Below are positions 36,428 through 48,600 of a DNA stretch of 64,000 nucleotides, piece after piece. The notes below the pieces were generated by a model, which was given only the letters and a program-made list of their open reading frames with translations, did no database searches and was not told the origin of the DNA. The position numbers were made by a program, and so were the translations under genes. The stretch is from Serinus canaria (lineage: Eukaryota > Chordata > Aves > Passeriformes > Fringillidae). The stretch is from positions 372,001 to 436,000 of the forward strand of contig NC_066338.1 of NCBI RefSeq assembly GCF_022539315.1. The letters are read 5' to 3'. The stretch's first letter is position 1. Each line of letters begins with the position of its first letter.

Positions 36428-37525
36428 TGTTGTTGTTGATTCTCTGGGAGCGTTTGCAGTTCTCTCCCCCCACCATTTCTAAATTCATCAAATTGCTTTT
36501 TCAGGGGGCACTGGCTACTCCAGTGCCCAAGGCTGTTGCAAAGCAGGCATGGCTTCGTGGGGTCAACCATTGCTGGTCTTCGCTGCTGCCCAGGGTGCTG
36601 CTGTTCTGAGGGAATAGGCGCAGGGCTGGCAACGGCAACACGCTGAGGGAATCTTGATTTGGTGTCTTCAGCAACAGTCATCAGAGGCACTTTCCTGTTA
36701 CAGACTAGAAGCATATCTTTTAGTGTAGGGGGGGGTTCTAGGGGAAGACTTAAAATTGCTGCTCGACACTGTTCATTTGCATTTGTAAATGCCATTTCCT
36801 CTAAAACTTCTTCCCTTGCATTTTCTTTTTTTATTTGGATTTCAATAGCCCTAGTTAACCTTTCTACAAATTTTAAAAAAGGTTCTGATGGTAGCTGTTT
36901 GATCTTACTATAAGGCTCTAAAGGCCCCTCGGATTGGAGGGAAAAGAATGCTTTTTCAGCTGCATCTTTCACGTTCTCGAGTGTTTCTACAGGAATTACA
37001 GTAGCTTGGATTGAGGGTAAAGACCATTGGCCCTCACCGGAGAGATGCTCAATGGTAATTGGCAAGCCATTGGTATCTTTTGCTGTGTTTGGATCAGCCT
37101 GCAAGCTTGGGAGGGCTTCTTTTAGCAGTTGTTTCCATGCTAATTCCCATAATTTGAATTCTGTAAAGGTCATGAGGCATGAGAAAAGCTGTTTTAAATC
37201 ATGTGGGACTACTAGAGTCCTGCTCAGTTCAGAATTTAAAAGGCCACGATAATATGGGCTGTGTGGGCCATACTCTTTATGAGATTTACAGATTTCTTTA
37301 ATCAATTGTCGTCCGAAAGATCTCCAACTAGCAGTTGGGGCTGCTCCCCCTTGTACTGCAGGCTGATATGTAACAGGAGCGAAGGACAAAGTCGGACCCT
37401 GAATTGGGTCTGCAACTTCTTGTCCTGTATCACTTGAATCAGAAGTGGGAGCACGGATACAGCTGTGGGGAGAAGCAGTGGGCATGCCCTCACCGTGGGA
37501 ACCCGGGGAGGGGGTAGGGAAATAA

Positions 37526-37598
37526 TGGGCACAGGGGGCGGGGCCACCGTGGGAACAGGGGGCGGGGCCACCGTGGGAACAGGGGGCGGGGCCACAGT
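37526..37598. repeat. 24-bp tandem repeat inside gag, ~3 units
   Basis: ggcggggccaccgtgggaac recurs three times at 24-bp spacing. It encodes the SHGGPAPC-type repeat in the proline-rich part of Gag and keeps frame. Confidence 0.88.
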
Positions 37599-38379
37599 GG
37601 GACGTCACATCGGCAGACACCCCCTGGGAGGAGTAGAGGGGCGGAGCTGAGGGTACAGCAGGAAAGGGGGAGGGAAGGGAGGTGTCACGAGGAGCAGGAG
37701 GGGAGGGGGGTGGGGGAGGAATTTTGGGATGCTTAGGAGGATCTTGGGAAGAAGACGGCCAGGTATGGGAAGGTGCCACATGGCATCTTCTATCTTGTGG
37801 ACTCCCTAGGGCATGGGGGCCATTTTGGGGATCACTGCTCTCCGAAAAGCTAACACGTGCTCTGGGTTTCAGAGCAGGAGACGCAGGGTTTTGAGAAAGA
37901 TTCCAAGCTGTCTGGCTAGGACTATTTGGAGAGAGAGAATCAGGCATTTTAAAATGCTCAGGAAGTTGAGTTTTCTGAGCATTAGCAGAATGTGCACGCT
38001 TTAAGATACTAAGTTTAGGGGTAAAAGGTTTAGAAGTGGGAGGCGGAGAGACAGGGAGAGCAGGGGTACATTGCTTGTATTTAGGCTTTTTCTTCAGTTC
38101 CTTTTGCTTGAGCAAGGCTGTTCAAATTTGTAAACCCCAGTACACAAATTTAGCTGAAGAAATATCTCCAGACTGTCCTAAGGTTATTAATTCATTTCCT
38201 ACTTTATCCCAAAAATTAATATCATGGACTTCTTCAGGAGAAATTTGTGGGAAGTGTAGAAAAAGCCATTTTATAAACGGTTTCAATTTACCTTTAGAGA
38301 ATTTAACATTACCACTGACTAAAATCGCAATAATATTATAATACACTCCTTTTTGTGCAGCGCTTAAATTTGAGCCCAT

Positions 38380-39367
38380 TTTAGATGTAAAAAGCGCAGT
38401 ACAAAAAGTCCCGCCGACTGGAAATAAAGCCAAATCAACTACCGATTTCTAAAAAAAACTACTGACTAGAAGCGATAACGAGCAGACGTTAGCTTTTCAC
38501 AATGCAGCAGAGTACCCTGCTTTTAAAATAGCCGCGGCAACAGTGCTGACTTGGGAACTGCCCTGCCGCTGTGGAGGACAGAAAAAGCCTCCCCCGCCGG
38601 CTCCACGTGGCGAAGCCAAAACTGGGGCCGCCCCGCACCATGTGTAGAGATGAGAAAGCACCCCCCGCGCACCGCGCTGCGAGAGCCACCCCCCTGCACC
38701 GAGAGAGAGCAGCCCCGCCCCACGCCACGTGTAGAGAGCTCACCACACACCGAGCCGAGAGAGAGCAGCCCCCCCCCCCCCACGCCACGTGTACAGAGCT
38801 CCCCCACACCGAGAGACAACACGCTGCAGTGCCGAGCAGGGAGGGAAGGGTTGGGAGAGCTCTCCCGCTCTTCCACTGGCACCGCGAATTATAAAAGTGG
38901 CAAAGACACGCCGTAGTGAGCTATGTCTAACACAATATCGCTCCGGAATAAAACAAACAACCCACGGCAGGGTCAAAACAGTTCTCACGGCAGAGACTGT
39001 TTAAAAGCGAACAGTTTCACGGCAGAAACTTTTTTTTTTTTTTTTTTTGAGATTCTACTCCCTCTAAAGGGCACAGATACTCACCGAAATCGAAGTTGTT
39101 GATGGCGGTAAAAGCAGGACGTCTCTTCACTGGAACAGGACCCCCGCGGGCAAAAAGGGGGGCTCCACTATTCTCCCCTGGAAAATTGCTAACCAGAAAG
39201 GAGCTAATTTTCTAGGAGTACCGAACATTGCACAAGACTTCTTCTGGGAGATTGATCCCCAAGTCTTTGCTGAGAGCAATGCATTCAAAGCTCTCTAGCA
39301 GATGCTCAGCTGCCTTGAAGGTTTTCCGAGGTTCTGAGATTACTTCTTGGGCATTCAAATTCGATGT
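38380..39367 (-). other. ERVK provirus leader (5' untranslated region)
   Basis: About 990 nt between the PBS and the gag ATG with no convincing coding. It holds a ~55-bp GC-rich tandem duplication (about 38699-38812, cacgccacgtgta core), three ctgccgtg repeats (38945-39030 region), and a 19-nt T run on the plus strand (39030-39048, an A tract in the viral sense). It probably contains the packaging signal and splice donor, which I could not pinpoint. Confidence 0.6.
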
Positions 39368-39385
39368 GCCTCACGTTGGGCGCCA
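39368..39385 (-). promoter_or_regulatory. Primer-binding site, tRNA-Lys type
   Basis: Minus strand TGGCGCCCAACGTGAGGC resembles the Lys(1,2)-type primer-binding site of class II retroviruses, with one or two mismatches. Confidence 0.85.
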
Positions 39386-39390
39386 GTTAT

Positions 39391-39909
39391 TGCTTTCTCT
39401 TGTGTTAAAAGTGGCTACTGGGGATATTTCTCCTCAGAGACACCTTCGGCTCGCAAGCAGTTACTATTAAGCACTCGAGATAGGCCCATGCAAAGCGGAA
39501 CTAAGTTTACCTCTAGTAGAAAAGTCCAGGTGATAGTGAAGAGAAAGAGAGCGTGTTCTGCCGGAGAGTTAAATCCAGAGTTTATTCCAAGGCATTACAG
39601 TTCCGAATCTCAGTACTGCTCCGAACAGACAGCGACCGCATGGCTCCAACGCCTTTTAAGCTCACAGGAAGGTGGTGGGGGAGGACAGGTGAGCCACCAA
39701 CCAGGTGGGAGGGGGAGGGTCTCAGGGAACAATGACATCTGGACAGGCCAATGACCGCAGGCCTGAAAGGCATCTTTTGAACTTCTGCCAATCTCATGAT
39801 GCCCTTCCTGAAATGTGGATCTTGATACAGTAATCCGGAACTGGGCAGGGGACAGGCAAGGAGGAAGTAGTCACAGCTAAGGGGAAGAACCTAGCTTTAC
39901 ACCACAACA
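39391..39909 (-). repeat. ERVK provirus 5' LTR
   Basis: Minus strand starts TGTTGTGGTG at 39909. A TATA-like cttaaaagg lies near 39655 and AATAAA at 39586-39581. The 3' limit is uncertain: aaagca at 39391 leaves 5 nt to the PBS, whereas ttttaaca (ending 39403) would pair better with TGTT. Confidence 0.88.
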
Positions 39910-42900
39910 GACGCCTGTAAGACTGTGGCAGGAGGCTTTTTCTAGAACAATGTGCAGTTCTTCCCAATTCTATTTTTCCCTCCAATTACTTTGTACACTA
40001 ATATTTTTACACAGTCTTCCAGCAGTGGCATTTTACTCCTGGGGTAGAGTATTGCCCTGCCAGCTTTGGAATTCACTCGACTGTAGTTGTGTTCAAATTT
40101 GCTGATGGGACAAGGGTTTTTTGCTGAACACACTTTAGCAAGCAAGAGAGCTTCTTGGTCTTCAGATGCTATGAATCCCAGAAAAAGATGAATGAAGTGG
40201 TGACATGCCTTGTGTTTTGAAGAGAGATAAAAAACTTATTTCTGGGGTCACCTCCCTTTTGGACCAGAAAGCGCACAGAGGGCTTTGAAGCAGCACTTTC
40301 AGCCTATTTGCATTGACTAGGAAATCTGAGACAGAGCTTGCCCCAAGGTTTCTGCAAAAATGCTCTTTAATGCAACTGTTAACCAGACAATATCTCTGGG
40401 AAAATTTGCAGGGGCAGAAAGCAAGCCCTTCCTGGGAAATCTACAGAAACATTTCAGAAGTTATTCCCACTCACTGTTGCTAAGCTCTGCTGTCTAGCTG
40501 TCAGATATGCTTGGGACCATGTTGAACTAATTCTAAACGATGTTCTGAGGCTGCAATTTTGAGTGAACATAGGCATTTTCCATATGTGTCATATGGAAAA
40601 TATTTCTATTGGTAAAAATGAGTTTCACGGAAAACAAGAACAACATGGTAGAAAAAAAACTACATCACTAGAAGGAAGATGCTCAGAATTCCTCTTTTGA
40701 ATTTACACAGAATCAATATTTTCTACATAAGGTTGTGAAACTTATGAAGAAGTAGAAGTACATTCCACCTGACTGGTGCACAAGTTCATGTTTCCAACTT
40801 ACAAAAAACATATTATTCAAAGAAAAATGTTCTGCGTTGTGGAAAAGTAGCCCATTAGTAATTTTATCAAAGGTAGGATTAGATCAAGTTTTCCTACCAG
40901 ACAGTAGCAGTACTATGAAAAGCCTTTTGGCATCTATTTGACTAGAGGAAACTTGAGCAAGCAGAAGTGTCTTTCCCTGCTGCAAGCTGTACTTCCTATT
41001 TGCTACTGCTGCTTAAACATTGTCGAAAGAAAACTTGTCAAAATAAGACTACTGTATACAAGCAACTGGAACTATCCATTGCATTCCCTCCAATTTCAAC
41101 TAGAAAATATCAGACACACACTCTCGTTGAATATTCAAATGCATAGATGGAGTATACCATCACTAAGAAATGGGAACGCTGGACAAAGGAGCAAATGCAG
41201 ATGAATTTCAGAGAAGGAAATTATTGGAGATCTAACTGCAGTCCCTTGACTTTGCAAGAAATGATGCCCAGTAAATCCCAACCTGAAACATAAAGAACTC
41301 TGTTTTTGAAATGGGTTGCATCTATAGTCCTCTGTTCTTCCTATATGAAGAAACTGTGTTTGGAATCAATCTTCCAAGTGGTACAGCTAAAGACCTTAGA
41401 TACTTCAAAATTTGGGTTTTTTTCCAGAAGCAACTGTCTCAAAACCTCTTTAAACTGACTTTTCCCCTTAAGATGCCAAATTTTAAAAGAGCACCTTGTC
41501 ATTTAACAGGGTATTCCAAACATCATTTCCAAATTTAGACTGAAAGTAACGCTCTTCCTAGTTATCTTTCTTTTTTTTACAGTTGCCTGCTAACATAGGC
41601 AGCAAAGTAGAGAACAAACCACAGCTCTTTCTGGAGCATCTTGAACAAATGCCCTTTTGCTTATGTTCCAATCTTTCACTTCACCAAAATCCCTAACGAT
41701 GAAGAAAAGGTTGTGAAGGCATTACTAGTAGTATTTTATGGAAATGTATGGGTGTGATTTATCAAGTAGAATTTCTATCACATAGGTGATACTTGGCAAA
41801 TAGCAAATGAAGGGGTTTCTTTCAGCTCTCAGACTGATGTTAGATGTCAGTACTTTAATTAAAAGGTAACAAGAAGGATATTGTTTAACAGTGAACCTAA
41901 TTACACCCCTACCCATGGACATCTGAATCTTAGGAAGACACAGTGTCTGATTTAAAAAAAAAAAAAGAATTATCACAGTTTAAAGAAGCATATGATCATG
42001 AACACTTTGCTGATGGAACATAGCCTATTCATTGGCTGAAATGAAGCGGGTAGACAGGACATAGGAAATATTGTTTTGAGGATCAAACATTTATTTTCTA
42101 AAGTGATACTTACAGATAGTGGACTCACCAACTTCGATATTGCACAGTAGATAAGGGTACCTAACTTGCTCCATCATGTTTTCCCTTGGAATCATCATCC
42201 AAGGGGATTTTCCCCTGCCTCTGTGAAAATGTGCCTACCTTTTTCACAATACTTTTGCAGCAGCATTGTTAAGCCTGATCAGCTGGTATGGAGGGTGAAT
42301 TATCAGCAGCAAGGTGACTGGCCAGGGTCATTTGCTTCAATGGATTTTGATCTACCGCATATTTTGAAGACCTGCTTCAGCCCTGTTTGTTAAACACAGC
42401 CTTCAAATGGTGCTAAACAATTGTTCGCATGAAAAAGTACCTTCTGGTGCCTATACTGGGCCATATAATCTTTATTCTCTCCCTCAACTTCTCCATCACC
42501 TCTCATCTGTTTCACATGAGCTATGTTCAAGGTCCACAGGCTATTTTTCACAGAATCTTCAGGCCTGATGCAGTAAGAATGATGAACAGAACGCAGCTGG
42601 GATGAATTTTCCAGTTTGGATAAAACCTCTTGTGCACACAAATCCCCCCATGCCCAGAAAAACCTTCACTAGTCCTAGTGTTCTACCTTAAACAGCAATT
42701 TAGTCTGAAAGAAAAGCTTTTGTCTGAGAGTATCTGAGAGATTTGCATGAAGCACAGATATCTGACACATGCAATTTTGAATGTCATAAGAAAAAGAAAA
42801 TGGCAAGGAGTTTTTAATGTTATCGGTTTTAATTTTCAATTTCATGCACTTTTTCAAAAAATGTCAATCTCAAAGGCCATCAACAGGATTCAGTCATCTG

Positions 42901-42969
42901 TAAGTTAGTATTCATATCAAATGTGTTTCAAATCAAAAGAAGTTCAAACCTTTCCTCAAAGTTGATATG

Positions 42970-43120
42970 CCTAGATTTAGTATTTCTGATCTAGATTAGA
43001 AGAAAGGAAGACTTTTTTTTGCTCTTGGGGTGCTGGAACGCTGGAACAGGTTGCCCAGAGAAGTTGTGTTAGTCTCATCCCTGAACGTATTCAAGGTCAG
43101 CTTGGATGAGGCCTAGAACA
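42970..43120 (-). mobile_element. CR1 LINE 3'-region fragment (P2 copy)
   Basis: Reverse complement of the fragment at 28690-28850. It contains ggaacaggttgcccagagaa and aaggtcagcttggatgagg. Confidence 0.8.
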
Positions 43121-45139
43121 GCAACGAATGCCACCCTTGATGGTAGATAAACAGAGCTTGAATATAGAAGAAACTCAGATTGAAGTATCGGAGCAAATTT
43201 TTTCTCAGCTCTTGGGGTAAATTCAGAGGTGTACAAAATTGCATTTCTCTGTCATTTTCACTACTGTAACAGAAAGGTTAATGAAAAGGATGCAGAAGAT
43301 ATCAAATTTTAAAAGAGATGAGAACTACAACATCAAACACATGGGATGGGTTTCAACATGGGACACTCTCGGTGAGAAAATCTCTGTACTTCAACACTTC
43401 ATCCCAATCATTAGGATTCCATGAAGAGCCAAAGAAGGTGGCAAAATATCCTTCAGGACATTATTTATTGTAGTTCAGCCATTAGTTGGAACTGGTGTTT
43501 GAACCCATGTGGATGTACCACACACGCTTTCCATGCACTGAAAAATTACTGCTCGCAATGAATAAGCAATGAGGATCAAAACTGATTGAAAGCGTCTTAA
43601 AAAAGTCAAGAATTTCACTGTAAATGATCTATGATCAAAATACTTATTTCACCTTAGTGAGGGACAAATAAATTCTTCCATACAATGATGGTTTAAAATT
43701 TTCTAAACCAATGTTTTCTTCTGAAAAGACATCATCTAATTTTTTCTTCCTTTAGAAGAAAATATTCCTAGACATAGAACTAAGTAATTTTAAAGGAACA
43801 AATGAAAGGAAAATATTCTGCAAACAGAATTCAATGAAAAGCTGTGTTTTAAATATGAGGTAGATATTAAACCCAATTTGTGTACCAGAGATTTGAAACA
43901 GTGCACTGGCTATTTTGCCCACAAAGAGAGGCATTTAGCATTTCAGTCTTTTCCAAGGTGTTCATGATCTGCTATGCTGATCTCTGTGCGTGCCTCGGTG
44001 TGTGCAGAAGGGGGGGCATGTGAACGGGAGTGTCTATGTTTGCTTAACACTTGTAGTGGCAGATTCATGCCTCAGCTCCATCATTTTCTTTAGAAACTTC
44101 ACAGAGAGTGGATATGAAGTTTCATATCTAAAAGATATTAATCAATTCTCAAGTCACCCATAGTATTCTACCTTGTAAATCACATGCTTTCTCTTATATT
44201 TTATCAAACATACTCTCAAGCCGCATGGAGGAATGAGAATGCGGAGAATCCCTCCAATGTCTTGCAACTTTTACGCAAACAGATTTTCAAGAAGATCATC
44301 ATTTCTCTTTTAAATACGTCTGGGACAGGCATGATGGTGGTGTCAACCTGTTGGAGTTTTTCTTGCTGGGAGAAATTGTGCAAAAGGACTGGTTTTTCCA
44401 TTGACCAGTTACTGAATCAAATGCATGAACACATTTAAAATTCAACTGGGGTTTCCTTTTTCTAGCAGACTACTTCTAGAACTAGCTAGCAGACTCAAGA
44501 TGACTCTTTTTCTCTGTGTTTGTTTCTTTCCTATTTTCTTGGCTTCTTTGCAACTCTCTACACAATTTTAGAACGTTTTTCCCAACTCAAATTGTTTCAT
44601 AGACCTATAATTAGGATACGCTTTTTTCAAGGAATGTTTTAAATCTTTGTTAGAGTTGAGAAAGTTAAGGACATAGGTCTTTTCCTTCCCTTATGAATAT
44701 TGCAATGAAATAGTTAAATAAAGACCACCTCTTTATTTTTATTTGGAATCCAAGTAGATAATTCCCATACAGTAATACATTTGGTGGACCAGTATTTGCC
44801 ATTTTGATGTAAGTTGTCACCTCTTAACAATATGCCTTCTGTGACTACGTTGACAACATTTTTGGTAAAGGTCCTAACTGGTCTTAGACACACATAGGGA
44901 GAAATTTGCCCAGCCAGTGTCAGTCTTAAGCATGCATCTCAGAAGATCTTCCTCTAGCTGGGGAATTTTCCCATGAGAGGGATTCCTGGGAGAGAAGTTA
45001 TGGAAGAGATATAACTTGGAGTTTAATATTCTTCTTGAACACTACTTCAGGAACTTAAATCCCATGTCCACTTGGATCTGGCTCTGCACAGAGCTTTGTC
45101 ATGCCAGTCCTTGAAATGCATCTCTAAGAGAATTCACTA

Positions 45140-45740
45140 GCACAGAATGAATGAGGGTGGAAGGGGTCTGTGGGGCTCACCAAGTCCAATTCCCCTGCTT
45201 CCACCAGGATACCGAGAGCCCGTTGCCCAGGATTATATCTGGGCCTACCTTTAATGTCTTCAATGATCCACTCTCCACCATCTTTCTGGACACTCTGTGC
45301 CATGGTTCAGTCACCGTCACAGTAAAAAATAATTTTGTGATGTTCAGAGGCAATCTCCTGTATTTCAGTGTGTGCCCACTGCCTCTTGTCTTTTCACTGA
45401 GCATCATTGTAAAGACACTGGTTCCCTGCTCTTTGCACTATTCCTTCCCATATGTATGTGCGCTGCAATGTAGATAAACGTCAGAAACTTCCCTGAAGCC
45501 CAGGCAGACGATATTCTCTTCATCTACCAGGAGAGTTCATTCACCGGAGGAGTTTCAAGAGTTGTCAAGCACGAATTTCCCCTGGTAAATCCATGCTGAC
45601 TACATTCTTTTGTCTTCCTTCATGTGCCTGGCAATGCTTTTCAGGAATAGCTACTCCATCAACTAAACTTCCTGGGGATCAAAATGAGGCTGGCTGGCTT
45701 GTACTTTTCTGATTCCTCCTAGTTGCCTTTTGTAAAGATG
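45140..45740 (-). mobile_element. CR1 LINE fragment (P2 copy)
   Basis: Reverse complement of 26070-26680, with the same internal deletion, so the insertion and deletion predate the P duplication. Confidence 0.85.
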
Positions 45741-46693
45741 GGTGACATTTGCTTTCATCCAGTCTTTGGGCCCTTTCCTCAGTCACCATGATCCATCAAA
45801 CATGATCAGGAGTGGCCTCAGAAGAACATCTGCTAACACCCTTGAGACCTTTGCATCCATCTCAACAGGGCCTGTGGACTTTATGGAATACTTACCAATT
45901 CAATGACTATGATCATAGAAATTTGCATGGGATAAGAGGACATTTTAACAGGTACCTGAAGAGTGAGTGAAAAGAAATTTTCACTATTTCACATGCAATA
46001 GAAAAAAGTCAATGATTTCCAAATGTATTGCCTCCTAAGTAGACAATAATGTACTGGCTGGGTATTCCCCTAACAGATGAGAGCATCTGCTTGATGTCTC
46101 TTATGCGTGCAGACTATTCAAATTAGGTCATTTGAGTGGGGATTACTGGTCTTCCAATTTTCCTCCTGATGAATTTGGAATATTTACTGAAGCAAAAACC
46201 TGAAGATGAAAGCTTCATTTCCCATCAGCGCACTCTAACATCCCTGGACGTAATGCCATTGTTTCTCGCCAGCTGAGTTAAGAATTGATGACTACAAAGT
46301 GGATCAGCTCCAAAGGAAAGATCAAGGCTGGATAATATTCTCTCTTAGTAAAGCTATTTATCTCAAATGAAGTGACCAACTTCTAATCACTCACTGGCCT
46401 AAAGCTACAAGGAGGGGAAGATGGACCAGGTTTCCTTCCACTGCTGTTCTCTTTGTAACCTCAGTGTTTAATATGGGTATGAAGACATTCAAAAAGATAG
46501 TGTTGCAGAATTCATAAAATTCAGTCTTAAAAAACCATTTTTTTCAGCTGAAATGAATAGAGCAAATAAAATGTATAAGTTTGTCTTGCCCTGTTCTGAA
46601 GGTTTTGTTACTGGGACACCTTTCCTTATGGAAAACACTGTCCTTTCCTAAATACTCTCATATGGAGGAACATGCTTCTGATAAGAAGAGCAC

Positions 46694-47193
46694 NNNNNNN
46701 NNNNNNNNNNNNNNNNNNNNNNNNNNNNNNNNNNNNNNNNNNNNNNNNNNNNNNNNNNNNNNNNNNNNNNNNNNNNNNNNNNNNNNNNNNNNNNNNNNNN
46801 NNNNNNNNNNNNNNNNNNNNNNNNNNNNNNNNNNNNNNNNNNNNNNNNNNNNNNNNNNNNNNNNNNNNNNNNNNNNNNNNNNNNNNNNNNNNNNNNNNNN
46901 NNNNNNNNNNNNNNNNNNNNNNNNNNNNNNNNNNNNNNNNNNNNNNNNNNNNNNNNNNNNNNNNNNNNNNNNNNNNNNNNNNNNNNNNNNNNNNNNNNNN
47001 NNNNNNNNNNNNNNNNNNNNNNNNNNNNNNNNNNNNNNNNNNNNNNNNNNNNNNNNNNNNNNNNNNNNNNNNNNNNNNNNNNNNNNNNNNNNNNNNNNNN
47101 NNNNNNNNNNNNNNNNNNNNNNNNNNNNNNNNNNNNNNNNNNNNNNNNNNNNNNNNNNNNNNNNNNNNNNNNNNNNNNNNNNNNNNNNNNNNN
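46694..47193. other. Assembly gap, 500 N
   Basis: Exactly 500 N. The left flank is segment P2 still matching P1, so the true end of the inverted repeat is not seen. Confidence 0.99.
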
Positions 47194-47810
47194 ACCTTCC
47201 TTGCTGATGTTATGATGCATGAACCAAAGCCAAGTGATGTCTACTACTTAAGACAGATGTTCTAACTGCTTACTAGAATATGTTCTTACTGTTTTAAAGC
47301 AATCCCCCGAACATTAAGAACAAGAGATTACATCATGAAGTAATGAAGTGCTTTGGTTGAAAGTAAAATGCATTTGAAGGAAATGGGTTTGGGGGCGAGC
47401 ACAGCAAGAGCTCAGTTCTTGTATTTTGGGATAGTAAGGATTTAGGGGAGGAAACAAAACTGTGGTGAGTTTTACTCTTGAGTTGATTGCTCTTTCACTT
47501 TGAATTAACTGCTTTGCATGTCAGCTTACCCATCACTATCACTATCAATGAGAAGAATACTGTCTTCCTTCCTGCCCAAAGGATGTTTCATTATGCCTGT
47601 GATGTCAGGGACTTAAAAGCGAAAAACATTGGGATTGAAAGGAAGTACCTGCATGCCAGAAGGTAACTGTAGTGAGCTGTGTTTCCTCCTCAGCTTCACT
47701 GTGATAGTAGAATTTGAATGAGCAGTTCCAAAACTGCTAATTAAATTGAGATGAAATATCTATTTAAATATCTTATGAGATATGTCTGGTGACATATCTC
47801 AATAGAGCAG
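47194..47810. other. Single-copy-looking sequence, nothing recognised
   Basis: AT-rich, with no convincing ORF, RNA gene or known repeat. Confidence 0.5.
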
Positions 47811-48489
47811 TGTCCTAGGGTGACTTTATGATGCTTGTATCCCCAGCCATCTGTTCTGGTAATGCTGGATATGATATTCTCTGCCTTCAATACTGGTTCT
47901 GAGAGCAATGGTGGAGAAGAGAAAAGCTTGGAAGTTGATACCAGAGACTGCGCCCCTTCAAAAGAAACACTTCTCCACATTCTGCAGTGCACTGTGTTGT
48001 CTGGGCACTGACGGAGCAGAACAGAGAGCTCATTTGCTTTTGAGTTGGTTTAGCTGGCTGAGGCAGAATTTTCCCTGGACTGGTTTTATTTTTTCCCTTT
48101 CCCTTTTCTTCGAACGTTTCGAATCTGCCCCAGACAAGGACCTGGGGAGTGCTGGGAGCTTGTACTTTGTCGCCTATGGGGGCATACTCTGGGCAGCAGC
48201 CTACCCCAGTGCTGGAGAGATTGATAACAGAGTGTGCACCCACAGGAGAGACTTTCTGATTTGTCGTCTCTTTAGAGCGGCAAATGAGTTTTGTCTTTTG
48301 GTATTGCTTATTTTTTGTGCTGGGGAGTGTTTTGCCTGTTAAATAAACAGATTTATCCCACTTCTCTCTGAGGAAATTTTCCCCAAACCAGTGGAGGGGA
48401 GGGGCCGTGTGGGTGCGCTTTCTTGGGCAGCGGGTCGGGGAGGGGAGCCTTTTTGAGGTTTTCTGTCAAATTTGCCCTAAACCAGGACA
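47811..48489 (+). mobile_element. Solo LTR, TGTCCTAGGG family (class III-like)
   Basis: 679 bp with inverted ends TGTCCT...AGGACA and a polyadenylation signal (ttaaataaaca, near 48340), followed by a GC-rich U5. Same family as 30284. The flanks (gagcag before, atcggg after) do not form a target duplication, so the element may be old or may be a product of recombination between different insertions. Confidence 0.8.
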
Positions 48490-48504
48490 ATCGGGAGATG
48501 CGAC

Positions 48505-48600
48505 TTAGAGAATGATGGAATCACTTTGGTTGGAAAAGACCTTTAAGAACATTGAGTCTAAATGGAATTAACAAATGCAACCATCAAGAAGTGCTTTGCT
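48505..48600 (-). mobile_element. Possible CR1 3'-end fragment
   Basis: gatggaatcactttggttgg plus aaaagacctttaagaacatt resembles the reverse complement of a CR1 3' end. Short and divergent. Confidence 0.45.

Larger units (their letters stand above)
36418..38379 (-). pseudogene. gag: ERVK provirus gag, one in-frame TGA
   Basis: Starts at the ATG at 38379 (MGSNLSAAQ; Gly2 suits N-myristoylation). A matrix-like domain of ~85 residues follows, then a TGA at 38124-38122 in the same frame, after which the frame stays open for over 560 codons. Numbering from the ATG at 38115: proline-rich region 125-200, a PPLY late-domain motif (158-161), a repeated SHGGPAPC segment, a capsid with a major homology region at about 407-425, and one zinc knuckle (Cys523, Cys526, His531, Cys536). 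The product would be the structural polyprotein for particle assembly and RNA packaging. The TGA would cut it after matrix unless it is read through or is an assembly error. Confidence 0.94.
30987..39909 (-). mobile_element. ERVK-type endogenous provirus, nearly complete, minus strand
   Basis: Order on the minus strand: 5' LTR (39909-39391), Lys-type PBS, ~1-kb leader, gag, pro-pol, env, PPT, and a 3' LTR truncated by the gap. The two LTRs can be compared over ~278 bp and differ by about one indel and one substitution. The flank starts gacgcc (39910), and P3 shows an uninterrupted gacgtc at the same place (about 54961), consistent with a 6-bp class II target duplication whose other copy is hidden in the gap. 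Coding lesions: a TGA inside gag, two frame changes in pol, one in env. Confidence 0.95.
39910..46693 (+). repeat. Segment P, copy 2
   Basis: Matches P3 (54961-59554) in the same orientation and P1 (25077-30283) inverted. It is uninterrupted at the sites where P1 (41507) and P3 (44470-44475, ctactt) carry insertions. It contains short shared ORFs without recognisable domains and ends in the third gap. Confidence 0.93.

Noticed and set aside
37302..38004. Plus-strand and alternate-frame GC-rich ORFs over gag
   Set aside because: Shadows of the proline-rich gag frame caused by low-complexity GC sequence.
38489..39004. ORFs in the ERVK leader on both strands
   Set aside because: Repetitive GC-rich leader; no domain, no suitable start context and opposite frames equally open.
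47811..48489. Target-site duplication around the 679-bp LTR
   Set aside because: gagcag and atcggg do not match; no 4-6-bp repeat was found within a few bases.
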